DNA of 37,463 nt from an uncultured Clostridia bacterium. GTDB taxonomy: Bacteria > Bacillota > Clostridia > Christensenellales > Borkfalkiaceae. Of this stretch, positions 30,658 to 37,463 are shown in pieces (the stretch's first letter is position 1; every line of letters begins with the position of its first letter). The stretch is taken from assembly GCA_937912025.1 (NCBI GenBank), contig CALDOZ010000013.1:1-37463 (forward strand), in the 5' to 3' direction. The position numbers and the translations under genes are program-made. The notes below the pieces were generated by a model. That model did no database searches and was not told where the DNA came from. It saw only the letters and a list, made by a program, of their open reading frames with translations.

Positions 30658-32784
30658 ATGAAGAAATTAACAACTAAATTATTATGTCTTATAATAGCTC
30701 TTATGATGTCTTTTGCGCTTGTTGCGTGCGGAGATACAGGTAATGACACGGGTGACGATAATACCGATGACGGCGGTAGCGCGACTACTGAATTTTACAA
30801 CAAAAACGAAAAAGAAGAAGTTTCGCTTATGCAAGGCGTTACTTTCTACGACGGAACTAAGTCTGATTACAAAATAGTAATTCCTGAAAGTTCACAATCT
30901 TCTAAAAGTGACGAAGTTACGTTTGCTGCTGAAGAAATTCAGTTTTTTGTAAAAGACGCTACTGGATTTGAACTTGAAATAATCAAAGATACCAATATTC
31001 AAGGTCTTAATGAAGATGCAAAATATATCTCTATTGGCGATACTAAAATCTTTAACGATAGCGATATGAACGGCACTCTCTTTGAAGATATTCTTGGTAA
31101 CGACGGTATTAAAATTAAAACTTACGGCAAAACGGTAGTTATGAACTCTTTTGGTGAAAACGGTAAACTTTACACTGCTTACGGTTTTCTTGAAAGAATA
31201 ATGGACTTTAACTACTACGCAGAAGACTGCTGGACAATGACTGAAGACGACGTTATCTATATGAAAAATATGGACGTTGTTGACATTCCTACCTTTAATC
31301 AACGCCAAATTAATACCGGCGCTAGTGACGATCCTATTTACTGTATAAGATTACGTCAACACGGACAACAAAACCAATCGTCAGAACTTGGCGAATGGGG
31401 AGGTTGGGCGTTTGGTGACCAATCTATCGCAAGAGAGATTTTATTAACTGAAAATTACATTAAAACATATCCTTCTTGGTATTGGGGTGACGGTTTAAAC
31501 TTTACCGGTCAACCTTGTCTTGAAGCGCTTTTAAGAAATTATACCGGGCTTGAAAGTCAAAATACGCTTTATCCTGAAGATTACGTTGGTAGCGAGTATA
31601 ACGTAGAAGACGTAAAAGCGGGTAAGCCTGTAGGCGCGTTTGAACAATTTATGTACAACATGATTTACAATCGAATGCCTGCTAAGTTAGATAAAACGCG
31701 TATTTTCATGCTTGGAGCTAACGATAACAGTACTCCTTGTCAATGCAAAATGTGTCTTGCTAGATATGAAGAAGTAAAAGAATCTGGTCAATATTGTATT
31801 TTTGCTAATAGAGTAGCCGAAGCGTTTGAAGAATGGCAAGACAGTTTAGTTCCTGGTGATAAACTTTACGAATATAAAAATAAAGAAGTAACGTTTGCTT
31901 TCTTTGCGTACCTTTTCGCTGAAGCATCTCCTACAGTGTACGACGCGCAAACTAAAACGTACTCGCCTATTAATAACGACGTTGTTTTAAGAGATGACGT
32001 TATTGCGCGTATTGCTCCTATTCGTTCCGTTAACATGCATCTTCACTCTGAAGAATTAGAAAACGGTGGCGCTGCAAAAGCGTTTGCAAGCTGGAACGTT
32101 GTAAGTCAAAAACTTGCCGTTTGGGACTATGGTTGTTCGTTTACGGATGCTCTCGTTCCGTATGGTGATTGGGGTACTTTAAAAGGCAACTTCCTTATGT
32201 ATAGAGAAGTTGGCGTTGAAGAAATATTCACTCAACTTCAATCAAGAACAAGCGGTTACGGTTTACGCGCGCTTAAAATGTATCGTCGTGCCGAACTTAT
32301 GTGGGATTTAGACCAAGACGTCTATGAACTTACTGAAAACTTCTTTAAAAACTATTACGGTGAAGTTGCTGGTAAGTATATGATGAATTACTATGAATTC
32401 TTACAATCTGTATATCAAACGTTTGACGTAAACAACATTGATAAAGGTCAAATTTATTCTACTGTAATTTCTACTCCTGCATGTTTTAGTTATAATATGA
32501 CTAAGAAAATGGGTAAATTCTTTACCGATGCTTTAGAAGATATTAAATATCTTGAAGCGGAAGATAAAGAACTTTACGACAAGTACTACAAGCATATCAA
32601 CTGTGAAATGCTTTTCTATGATTATTTAATGATTAAAAACTGGTCTAAAGACCTTACCGATACCGAATGTAACGCATTATGCGACCACTTCGAATATTGG
32701 AGAAAAATTGCCGGTCTTAGACTTTGGAAGATTTCTTCTAACGATACTACTTACGATGGCTGGGTTGATAATTATAGAAGATAG
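30658..32784 (+). CDS. DUF4838-family lipoprotein, putative glycoside hydrolase
   Basis: 708 residues. Lipobox LVAC gives lipidated Cys24, followed by an Asp/Thr/Gly-rich linker (25-45). Residues about 60-190 have the layout of the alpha-beta domain placed before the barrel in GH20, GH67 and GH84 enzymes (AAEEIQFFVKDATGFEL; GKLYTAYGFLERIMDFNYY). The DUF4838 core follows (from about 200), with the family's Cys cluster CQCKMC (Cys361, Cys363, Cys366) and ANDNSTPC just before it. The Cys cluster may bind a metal or be structural. The C-terminal third is helical. DUF4838 is thought to be a TIM-barrel glycosidase family, but its substrate is not established. Last gene of the operon, ten bases after its neighbour with TAGGAGG; terminator at 32798. 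It probably trims the glycan that the operon captures (inference). Confidence 0.8.
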   Translation: MKKLTTKLLCLIIALMMSFALVACGDTGNDTGDDNTDDGGSATTEFYNKNEKEEVSLMQGVTFYDGTKSDYKIVIPESSQSSKSDEVTFAAEEIQFFVKDATGFELEIIKDTNIQGLNEDAKYISIGDTKIFNDSDMNGTLFEDILGNDGIKIKTYGKTVVMNSFGENGKLYTAYGFLERIMDFNYYAEDCWTMTEDDVIYMKNMDVVDIPTFNQRQINTGASDDPIYCIRLRQHGQQNQSSELGEWGGWAFGDQSIAREILLTENYIKTYPSWYWGDGLNFTGQPCLEALLRNYTGLESQNTLYPEDYVGSEYNVEDVKAGKPVGAFEQFMYNMIYNRMPAKLDKTRIFMLGANDNSTPCQCKMCLARYEEVKESGQYCIFANRVAEAFEEWQDSLVPGDKLYEYKNKEVTFAFFAYLFAEASPTVYDAQTKTYSPINNDVVLRDDVIARIAPIRSVNMHLHSEELENGGAAKAFASWNVVSQKLAVWDYGCSFTDALVPYGDWGTLKGNFLMYREVGVEEIFTQLQSRTSGYGLRALKMYRRAELMWDLDQDVYELTENFFKNYYGEVAGKYMMNYYEFLQSVYQTFDVNNIDKGQIYSTVISTPACFSYNMTKKMGKFFTDALEDIKYLEAEDKELYDKYYKHINCEMLFYDYLMIKNWSKDLTDTECNALCDHFEYWRKIAGLRLWKISSNDTTYDGWVDNYRR

Positions 32785-32797
32785 TTTAAATTTAATT

Positions 32798-32824
32798 GGG
32801 CGGCGGTTAACCGCCGTCCTTTTT
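32798..32824 (+). terminator. Terminator of the surface-protein and importer operon
   Basis: GGGCGGCGG-TTAA-CCGCCGTCC with one G-U pair, then TTTTT; very GC-rich for this genome, so a strong stop. It begins 14 bases after the stop codon. Confidence 0.95.
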
Positions 32825-32922
32825 AAAGGCTAAGGTTCTTTAATAATTTTTTACAATATCTAACGGCTTAACTACTACGCAACTCTACGTTAAAGCCCTT
32901 GCAAATACGGCAAGTATTTTCT

Positions 32923-32992
32923 ACGGGCGTTTGCCTTGATTTGCTTGCATTTAAACCGTTATATAGTAAGTAAAAAATCATCTCATCACCTT
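32923..32992. repeat. Dispersed intergenic repeat, copy B
   Basis: Partner of bases 1-69 at the start of the window, in the same orientation. Here it is directly followed by the 54-nt repeat, so the two may be parts of one longer unit. Confidence 0.75.
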
Positions 32993-33001
32993 TATTTACT
33001 T

Positions 33002-33055
33002 CGCAATACTGCGTTACTGCTTAGGTTCAACACTTCGATAACCAAAAAGGTTAAT
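33002..33055. repeat. 54-nt dispersed repeat, copy 2
   Basis: Partner of 13246-13299 with one difference in 54 bases (T for G in CGCAATACTGCG). It ends about 10 bases before a TATAAT box at 33065-33070. Confidence 0.85.
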
Positions 33056-33064
33056 TCGGCTCGT

Positions 33065-33070
33065 TATAAT
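33065..33070 (+). promoter_or_regulatory. Possible -10 box of the regulator operon
   Basis: A consensus TATAAT 77 bases upstream of the regulator start. The proper -35 position falls inside the 54-nt repeat and reads poorly, so an activator or the repeat itself might matter. TTGTAA/TTACAA (33090-33095, 33115-33120) downstream is an inverted repeat that could be an operator. Confidence 0.3.
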
Positions 33071-33147
33071 AGAGCGAGTTTTACGGAATTTGTAATAATC
33101 AAACAAATTTTAATTTACAATAGCAACTATTTAAAAGGAAAATCACA

Positions 33148-34212
33148 ATGAAAAAATGCGAAAGAGTTTACAGAATAATTCTTAACGACATTGCCAACAA
33201 CAAATACGGCGGGTCGGGTTCAAGATTTATAACAACAAGAGAGTTAAGCGTTAGGTATAACATTTCGCTTGTAACTGCGCATAAAGTTATGCAGTTGCTT
33301 CTTGAAAATAATAATATACGTCAAATTGGTAGAAAGTGCTTTTTAACAACGGGCGCTTTTGATAATTCTTCTGACGTTCAAAAAATTTTTGCGCGCACGA
33401 AAACTATAGGTTTTCATTTTTCAAAAATTAACAATCAATACTTTTCTGATATTGCAATGTCGGCAAGCGATTACGCTTTAAGTCTTGGTTATAACTTAGT
33501 AATTATGGTTAGTAACGGCAAAGAAGAGTGTGAAAAGCGCGCGCTAGACCAATTTTTTAATATGCGTGTAGTAGGCGTTATTTCTTACGAGGGCGTTTAT
33601 TCAAGTAAGAATACGGCAATGTATAAAAACTATCCGCTTCCCGTTGTATTTTTAAGTTCAGACCACGGCATAGGTAAAAACGATATAAGTTCCGTAGACA
33701 ACGGAGTTTTATCTAAAAACGTAGCAAACCACCTTATAGAGCAAGGTTATAAACGCTTTCTTTACGTTACGACTAGCAAAAGTTCTATTTCTGCCGTTCG
33801 CCAAAAAGGTTTTACCGACGAACTTGTTAAACGCGGTTTTAAACTTGAAAACGAAGGTAACGTATATTTTGAAGATTCATTCCAAACGGCGTTCTATTCC
33901 GTTCTTAAAAAAGCGTTATCGCACGGCGAACCCGTTGGAATATTTTGTTATCATGATATTGTCGCAACAAGCGTTTTATCGCTATGCGATAAGTACGATA
34001 TTTTATATCCGCAACAAGTTGGCGTTGTTGGGTTTGACAACTTGTCAGACCTTCCTTACGACAATATAACTTCTGTTGAGTATTCTAAAAATAACGTTGT
34101 TAAGCAGGCAATAGACCTTCTTGTTAAAAAGAATAATAAAAACGAAGTTGAACCGCAATATATACCTGGTTATCTCGTTATACGTCGTAGTTCATCGCTT
34201 CGCAAAAATTAA
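33148..34212 (+). CDS. GntR-type HTH / LacI-type sensor transcriptional regulator
   Basis: 354 residues. Residues 1-75 form a GntR-like winged helix (SRFITTRELSVRYNISLVTAHKVMQLL, then the wing RQIGRKCFLTTG). Residues about 85-345 form a periplasmic-binding-protein-like sensor of the LacI/GalR type (KTIGFHFSKINNQYFSDIA; GVISYEGV; FCYHDIVATSVLSLCDKY; VGVVGFDNLSDLPYDNITSV). This layout is that of AraR-like sugar regulators. It heads an operon with the next two genes (8-base gap, then 1-base overlap), so it likely senses a sugar or sugar acid they process. It may also control the importer operon just upstream. Its twin is at 36344, of identical length. Confidence 0.92.
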   Translation: MKKCERVYRIILNDIANNKYGGSGSRFITTRELSVRYNISLVTAHKVMQLLLENNNIRQIGRKCFLTTGAFDNSSDVQKIFARTKTIGFHFSKINNQYFSDIAMSASDYALSLGYNLVIMVSNGKEECEKRALDQFFNMRVVGVISYEGVYSSKNTAMYKNYPLPVVFLSSDHGIGKNDISSVDNGVLSKNVANHLIEQGYKRFLYVTTSKSSISAVRQKGFTDELVKRGFKLENEGNVYFEDSFQTAFYSVLKKALSHGEPVGIFCYHDIVATSVLSLCDKYDILYPQQVGVVGFDNLSDLPYDNITSVEYSKNNVVKQAIDLLVKKNNKNEVEPQYIPGYLVIRRSSSLRKN

Positions 34213-34220
34213 GGAGTATT

Positions 34221-34964
34221 ATGACTAAAATAACTACCATTGAAGAAGGCGTTAGCGCCATCTACAAAAAAAATGAATTTGGCGAAGTTCCCGCGTGGAA
34301 ATTCGTACCAAGACAAGACGGCGACTTTACTGACCATATAGAAATAAACGGCGAACTTTTCCCAGTATTTTTTTGGCGTGGCGAGCCTCAAACTTGTTCT
34401 ATAGCAAACAACGCTAAAAGGGGAATGGGCTCAAGTTGTAGCCTTAAAATTTCAGGCGCTATTAGTAAAGACGTAGGGCTTGATAGATTTTTATATAAAG
34501 AACTTGAAACTGCCGAATGGGTGCTTGACTCTGAAATCAAGCATTTAACGGCGTTTGTAAACGACGCTACTTGTAACGCAATACTTAGAATGAAGAACGG
34601 CAAAGTGGCTATTTTGGAGCTTGGCGCGTGCCTTCCGTCAGATGCTGAAGAGCAAACTCGTCACACCGCTTGGGGAACTAAAGGTATGGCTTCAACTCGC
34701 GTTGTTTCTCAAAAGGTTAGACCTAAGTCGGTATATCTTTTTGCAGACGGCGCCGAGCCTAAAACGTTTAACGATGAAATGAGTGTTTTATACGGTTTAG
34801 AGCCTGAAGATTGCACGAAAACGGTCGTTATAGCGTCTATGCTTCTTAATAAAATGGATTATAAGTTTTGGAAAGATAAGCATCAAAAACTTCTTAAATA
34901 CATTGACGCAATTTACTTATCGTCTAAAACGGGCGAACGAATTGTCGTAGAGGAGGTAGAGTAA
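34221..34964 (+). CDS. Unknown protein resembling the C-terminal half of a Gfo/Idh/MocA enzyme
   Basis: 247 residues with no signal peptide. I recognise no named family. Residues about 112-158 (ATCNAILRMKNGKVAILEL ... WGTKG) match the pattern of the beta-sheet domain of Gfo/Idh/MocA proteins, and align by eye with LVYIIGKMKNGVIVSLD ... HGTKG in the next gene. The N terminus lacks the Gly-rich NAD-binding motif and any Rossmann pattern, so it would be a sheet-only relative. Its stop and the next gene's ATG share one base (TAATG), so the two are made together, which fits a two-subunit enzyme. TAAGGAG before the ATG overlaps the end of the regulator gene. Confidence 0.7.
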   Translation: MTKITTIEEGVSAIYKKNEFGEVPAWKFVPRQDGDFTDHIEINGELFPVFFWRGEPQTCSIANNAKRGMGSSCSLKISGAISKDVGLDRFLYKELETAEWVLDSEIKHLTAFVNDATCNAILRMKNGKVAILELGACLPSDAEEQTRHTAWGTKGMASTRVVSQKVRPKSVYLFADGAEPKTFNDEMSVLYGLEPEDCTKTVVIASMLLNKMDYKFWKDKHQKLLKYIDAIYLSSKTGERIVVEEVE

Positions 34965-36097
34965 TGGCTGAACTTAAACCTATTAAACTAGGCGTTATGG
35001 GCTTTGAAAACGGACACGCTTATTGGCTTTACCGCGCTTGCATGAATGAAAAAATGATAGACGTAGTTGCTTGCGCTTTTGGTCCTCGCGAACGCATTAT
35101 TCACGAAAACAGACTTGGCGAGCACGCTTTTGACGGTGTTGAGTGTTATTACGACGAAGAGCAAATGCTTAACGAACACCCCGAAATTGAAGCGTGTATT
35201 ATTGCAGGTTCTAACGATAAACATATGAAAGAGTTCCGCATTTGCGCTGAGCGTGGTATTCACGTTATATCAATGAAAGTTCCAACCTTAGATATGGACG
35301 AGTACAACGAAATGCTTCGCCTTCAACAAAAATACGGAATTAAAGTTCATATCGAACTTGAAATGCGCTGGCGCGCTTCCGTAGAGCGTGTGCGTGAACT
35401 TATGAACGACGGGTCTCTTGGTACCGTTACGTCTTTTTGCGCGTACAACTATTCGCATTATCCGTTCTGGTGGATGCATTGGATGGATATTGCCGAACTT
35501 TCATACGGCAAACGCATTCCGTTATATCCGGGCGCAAAACACTTCCGTGGTGGCGCTCTTACCGACCATCCGCACATTTTCGACCTTGTAAGATATATGA
35601 CGGGTAGTGAGTTTGATACCGTGTACGCTGAAGTTGCTCCTAACATGCGTGACGCAACCGAAACGGAAGATTTAGTATATATTATAGGTAAAATGAAAAA
35701 CGGCGTTATAGTGTCGTTAGACCCTTCTTACGCTAACCGCGAGCCTGAACAATGCCGTACCTTTAACGGAAGAATTAACCACTATCCAAAGCCTGTACAA
35801 GTAGAACTTGAAGTTCATGGAACTAAAGGAACTATTTTGTGCGATGCTTACGGCGCTAATAGCGTTGAAACGTTAGTCGGGGATAATTTCGAGTACCGTG
35901 TTGGTGGCGCAGGATATCCGCTTGACAGTTACCGCGAGCCTTTTCTTAAAAACTTTGCAAGGAATATTCGCCTTGGCGACGAATACGCTCCGCCAATTTC
36001 GTTTAAAGAGCATCAAAACACTATGCGTGTTGTAAACGCTTGTTACGAAAGTATTTATACGGGCAAAGAAATTAAAATTGAATATCCTGAAGACTAA
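34964..36097 (+). CDS. Gfo/Idh/MocA-family oxidoreductase
   Basis: 377 residues, normal length. These enzymes oxidise or reduce sugars, inositols or sugar acids with NAD(P). The N-terminal Rossmann fold begins KLGVMGFENGH, a diverged GxGxxG in which the second Gly is shifted. The SMKVPT segment (residues about 109-114) stands for the EKP motif, keeping the Lys. The C-terminal domain holds GGALTDHPHIFDLVRYMTG, matching the GG...D-x2-H substrate-site motif with His near 202. AGGAGG lies eight bases upstream of the ATG, inside the preceding gene. As the partner of a sugar-responsive regulator it probably works on a product of the glycan. No kinase or aldolase follows, and a terminator (36128) ends the operon. 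Confidence 0.92.
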   Translation: MAELKPIKLGVMGFENGHAYWLYRACMNEKMIDVVACAFGPRERIIHENRLGEHAFDGVECYYDEEQMLNEHPEIEACIIAGSNDKHMKEFRICAERGIHVISMKVPTLDMDEYNEMLRLQQKYGIKVHIELEMRWRASVERVRELMNDGSLGTVTSFCAYNYSHYPFWWMHWMDIAELSYGKRIPLYPGAKHFRGGALTDHPHIFDLVRYMTGSEFDTVYAEVAPNMRDATETEDLVYIIGKMKNGVIVSLDPSYANREPEQCRTFNGRINHYPKPVQVELEVHGTKGTILCDAYGANSVETLVGDNFEYRVGGAGYPLDSYREPFLKNFARNIRLGDEYAPPISFKEHQNTMRVVNACYESIYTGKEIKIEYPED

Positions 36098-36127
36098 AAA
36101 AATTTTTTAAAATATTTTTTTACTAAA

Positions 36128-36170
36128 AAACCTACTTGTTAGAAAAAACTAATAAGTAGGTTTATTTGTT
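36128..36170 (+). terminator. Terminator of the regulator/dehydrogenase operon
   Basis: AAACCTACTTGTTAG pairs with CTAATAAGTAGGTTT (15 bp with one G-U) around six A, and TATTTGTTTT follows. Confidence 0.9.
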
Positions 36171-36275
36171 TTAATGTAGAAATTTCTCTTTCAGTAAACG
36201 TTTTAAAATTTTATCAAAAAAGAGCCGTTAAATAGTCGTTTTTTAGTTCGTTATAGTTTAAAATAAAAAATCATA

Positions 36276-36297
36276 TAACAACTTGACTTTGTTGTTA
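36276..36297. promoter_or_regulatory. Operator-like palindrome over the -35 box
   Basis: TAACAAC (36276-36282) and GTTGTTA (36291-36297) are perfect inverted arms with an 8-base spacer that contains the -35 TTGACT. This is the size and place of a dimer operator. The regulator it precedes is the simplest candidate for binding (autorepression). Confidence 0.65.
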
Positions 36298-36311
36298 AAA
36301 TGTAGTACAAT
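36283..36311 (+). promoter_or_regulatory. Promoter of the second regulator gene
   Basis: TTGACT (36283-36288), 17-base spacer, TACAAT (36306-36311), 32 bases before the ATG at 36344. Confidence 0.85.
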
Positions 36312-36343
36312 AAAAACATCATACTAAAGGTGGACATAAAATC

Positions 36344-37408
36344 ATGAAAAAAAGCGAAAAATTGTATAAAAAAATCGTTAACGATATATCTAACAACGTT
36401 TACGGCACGTCGGGCTCAAGGTTTATTACAACGCGTGAGCTTAGCGTTAGGTATAACATATCGCTTGTTACCGCGCACAAAATCAAGCAAGAACTTATTG
36501 ATAACAATTACGTTCGTCAAATAGGTAGAAAATGTTTTTTAACGACTGGCGCGTTTGATAAAGGGTCTGACGTTCAAAAAATATATGCAAAAACTAAAAC
36601 GATAGGTTTTCATTTTTCAAAAATCAACAACCAATATTTCTCTGATATAGCAATGTGCGCAAGCGAGTATGCTTCAAGCCTTGGATATAATCTCGTTATA
36701 ATGGTAAGCAACAATAAAGAAGAGTTTGAAAAAATGGCGTTAAACCAATTTTTCAATATGCGCGTTGTTGGTATTATTTCTTATGAAGGAGTTTTTCAAG
36801 GTAAAGAAAATAAACTTTACAATAATTATCCTTTGCCCGTAGTATTCTTGGGTTCTGACCACGGTAACGGTAAAAACGATATTAGCGCCGTTGATAACGC
36901 ATTTTTAGCAAAAAGCGTTGCTAATCACCTTATAGAGCAAGGTTATAAGAAGTTCTTATACGTTACAACAAGTAAAAGCGCTATTTCTCATATACGCCAA
37001 AAAGGTTTTGTTGACGAACTTAAACGTCGTGGTTTTGACATTGAAAACGAAGGCAACGTATATTTTGACGATAATATTCAAAACGCTGTTTATCCATACG
37101 TTAAAAAGGCTATGGCAGGTGGAGATCCCGTTGGAATTTTTTGCTATCACGATATTGTTGCAACAAGCATTAAATCAATGTGTGATAAGCATGATTTTAT
37201 TTGTCCAGAGCAAGTTGGTATAGTCGGGTTTGATAACTTGTCAGACCTTCCTTACGACGATATTTCTACCGTTGAATACTCTCGTAACAGCGTTGTAAAA
37301 CAAGCTATTGATATTTTAGTAAATAAACAAAATAAACCTGATTTTGAAACTCAATACATACCAGGTTATTTGATTATTAGAAAGAGTTCTTCGCTTAGAA
37401 AAAGATAA
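36344..37408 (+). CDS. GntR-LacI hybrid regulator, paralogue of the 33148 gene
   Basis: 354 residues, the same length as its twin and identical in long blocks: SRFITTRELSVRYNISLVTAHK, KTIGFHFSKINNQYFSDIAM, VANHLIEQGYKKFLYVTTSKS, VGIVGFDNLSDLPYDDIS. Differences gather in the first helix, in the residues after the recognition helix (IKQELIDNNY against VMQLLLENNN) and in scattered sensor positions such as FICPEQ against ILYPQQ. AAAGGTGG precedes the ATG. It stands alone behind its own promoter and palindrome. Its targets may lie past the window edge or be shared with its twin. A recent tandem duplication with a gene pair between the copies fits best. Confidence 0.92.
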   Translation: MKKSEKLYKKIVNDISNNVYGTSGSRFITTRELSVRYNISLVTAHKIKQELIDNNYVRQIGRKCFLTTGAFDKGSDVQKIYAKTKTIGFHFSKINNQYFSDIAMCASEYASSLGYNLVIMVSNNKEEFEKMALNQFFNMRVVGIISYEGVFQGKENKLYNNYPLPVVFLGSDHGNGKNDISAVDNAFLAKSVANHLIEQGYKKFLYVTTSKSAISHIRQKGFVDELKRRGFDIENEGNVYFDDNIQNAVYPYVKKAMAGGDPVGIFCYHDIVATSIKSMCDKHDFICPEQVGIVGFDNLSDLPYDDISTVEYSRNSVVKQAIDILVNKQNKPDFETQYIPGYLIIRKSSSLRKR

Positions 37409-37463
37409 TTTTAAAGGTCTATAAACTGCGTTATGCGTCGTTTCTATAAAATATTGTTGACCA
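37409..37463. other. Sequence after the last gene
   Basis: 55 bases to the window end with no recognisable terminator or gene start. Confidence 0.5.

Larger units (their letters stand above)
32785..33147. other. Intergenic region with two dispersed repeats
   Basis: 363 bases holding the operon terminator, a GCCC-CTTGC...GCAAG-GGGC fold (32895-32928), the 70-nt repeat (32923-32992), the 54-nt repeat (33002-33055) and a TATAAT box (33065-33070). A reading frame of 71 codons here consists of repeat sequence and is not counted as a gene. Confidence 0.75.

Noticed and set aside
32936..33151. A 71-codon plus-strand frame before the regulator
   Set aside because: It is made of the two dispersed repeats and overlaps the regulator start. 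The matching repeat copies elsewhere are not parts of genes.

Overview
The window is AT-rich, tightly packed bacterial DNA. It has strong AGGAGG-type ribosome binding sites, TTGACA/TATAAT promoters, short signal peptides and lipoboxes, InlB-type surface repeats and CUT1 sugar importers without their own ATPase. This fits a Gram-positive, probably uncultivated Clostridia-like (Bacillota) gut commensal that lives on complex glycans. The phylum is an inference from style and gene families. No marker gene here fixes the genus. I see no phage, transposase or CRISPR array.

Layout. At 306-1388 (minus) is a CapA-type metallophosphatase-like protein. A small two-helix membrane protein follows (1639-2073). 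Next is an ABC export cluster (2289-6812): a YwaF/TMEM164-like membrane domain fused to an ABC ATPase, a many-helix ABC-2-like permease and a small anchored protein. A large lipoprotein with an Ig-like domain and a probable beta-helix comes after it (6927-9212). Converging on this is a cytoplasmic GH78 alpha-L-rhamnosidase (9301-11544, minus). A tRNA-Arg(CCG) with encoded CCA (minus) and mnmA (plus) lie back to back at 11892-13241.

The main accessory region is 13742-32784. A monocistronic secreted protein (13742-16342) is followed by a seven-gene operon (17049-32784): two membrane-anchored giant surface proteins, a sugar-binding lipoprotein, two CUT1 permeases, a further secreted protein and a DUF4838-type putative glycosidase lipoprotein, closed by a strong terminator. 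A lectin-like beta-rich module that I cannot assign to a named family recurs in the four secreted proteins (five copies). I read the cluster as a Gram-positive glycan capture and import locus: surface modules bind polysaccharide, DUF4838 and other enzymes cut it, and the SBP and permeases import oligosaccharides, which GH78 or the Gfo/Idh enzyme could process inside. The substrate is unknown.

Downstream, a GntR-LacI hybrid regulator (33148-34212) is translationally packed with an unusual Rossmann-less Gfo/Idh-like protein (34221-34964) and a full Gfo/Idh/MocA dehydrogenase (34964-36097). A close paralogue of the regulator (36344-37408) sits alone behind its own promoter, which carries a clear operator-like palindrome.

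Intergenic spaces are rich in structure: dispersed repeats (1-69 with 32923-32992; 13246-13299 with 33002-33055; REP-like hairpins near 13468 and 16489), several textbook terminators, leader hairpins, and a double stem-loop between the binding-protein gene and its permeases.
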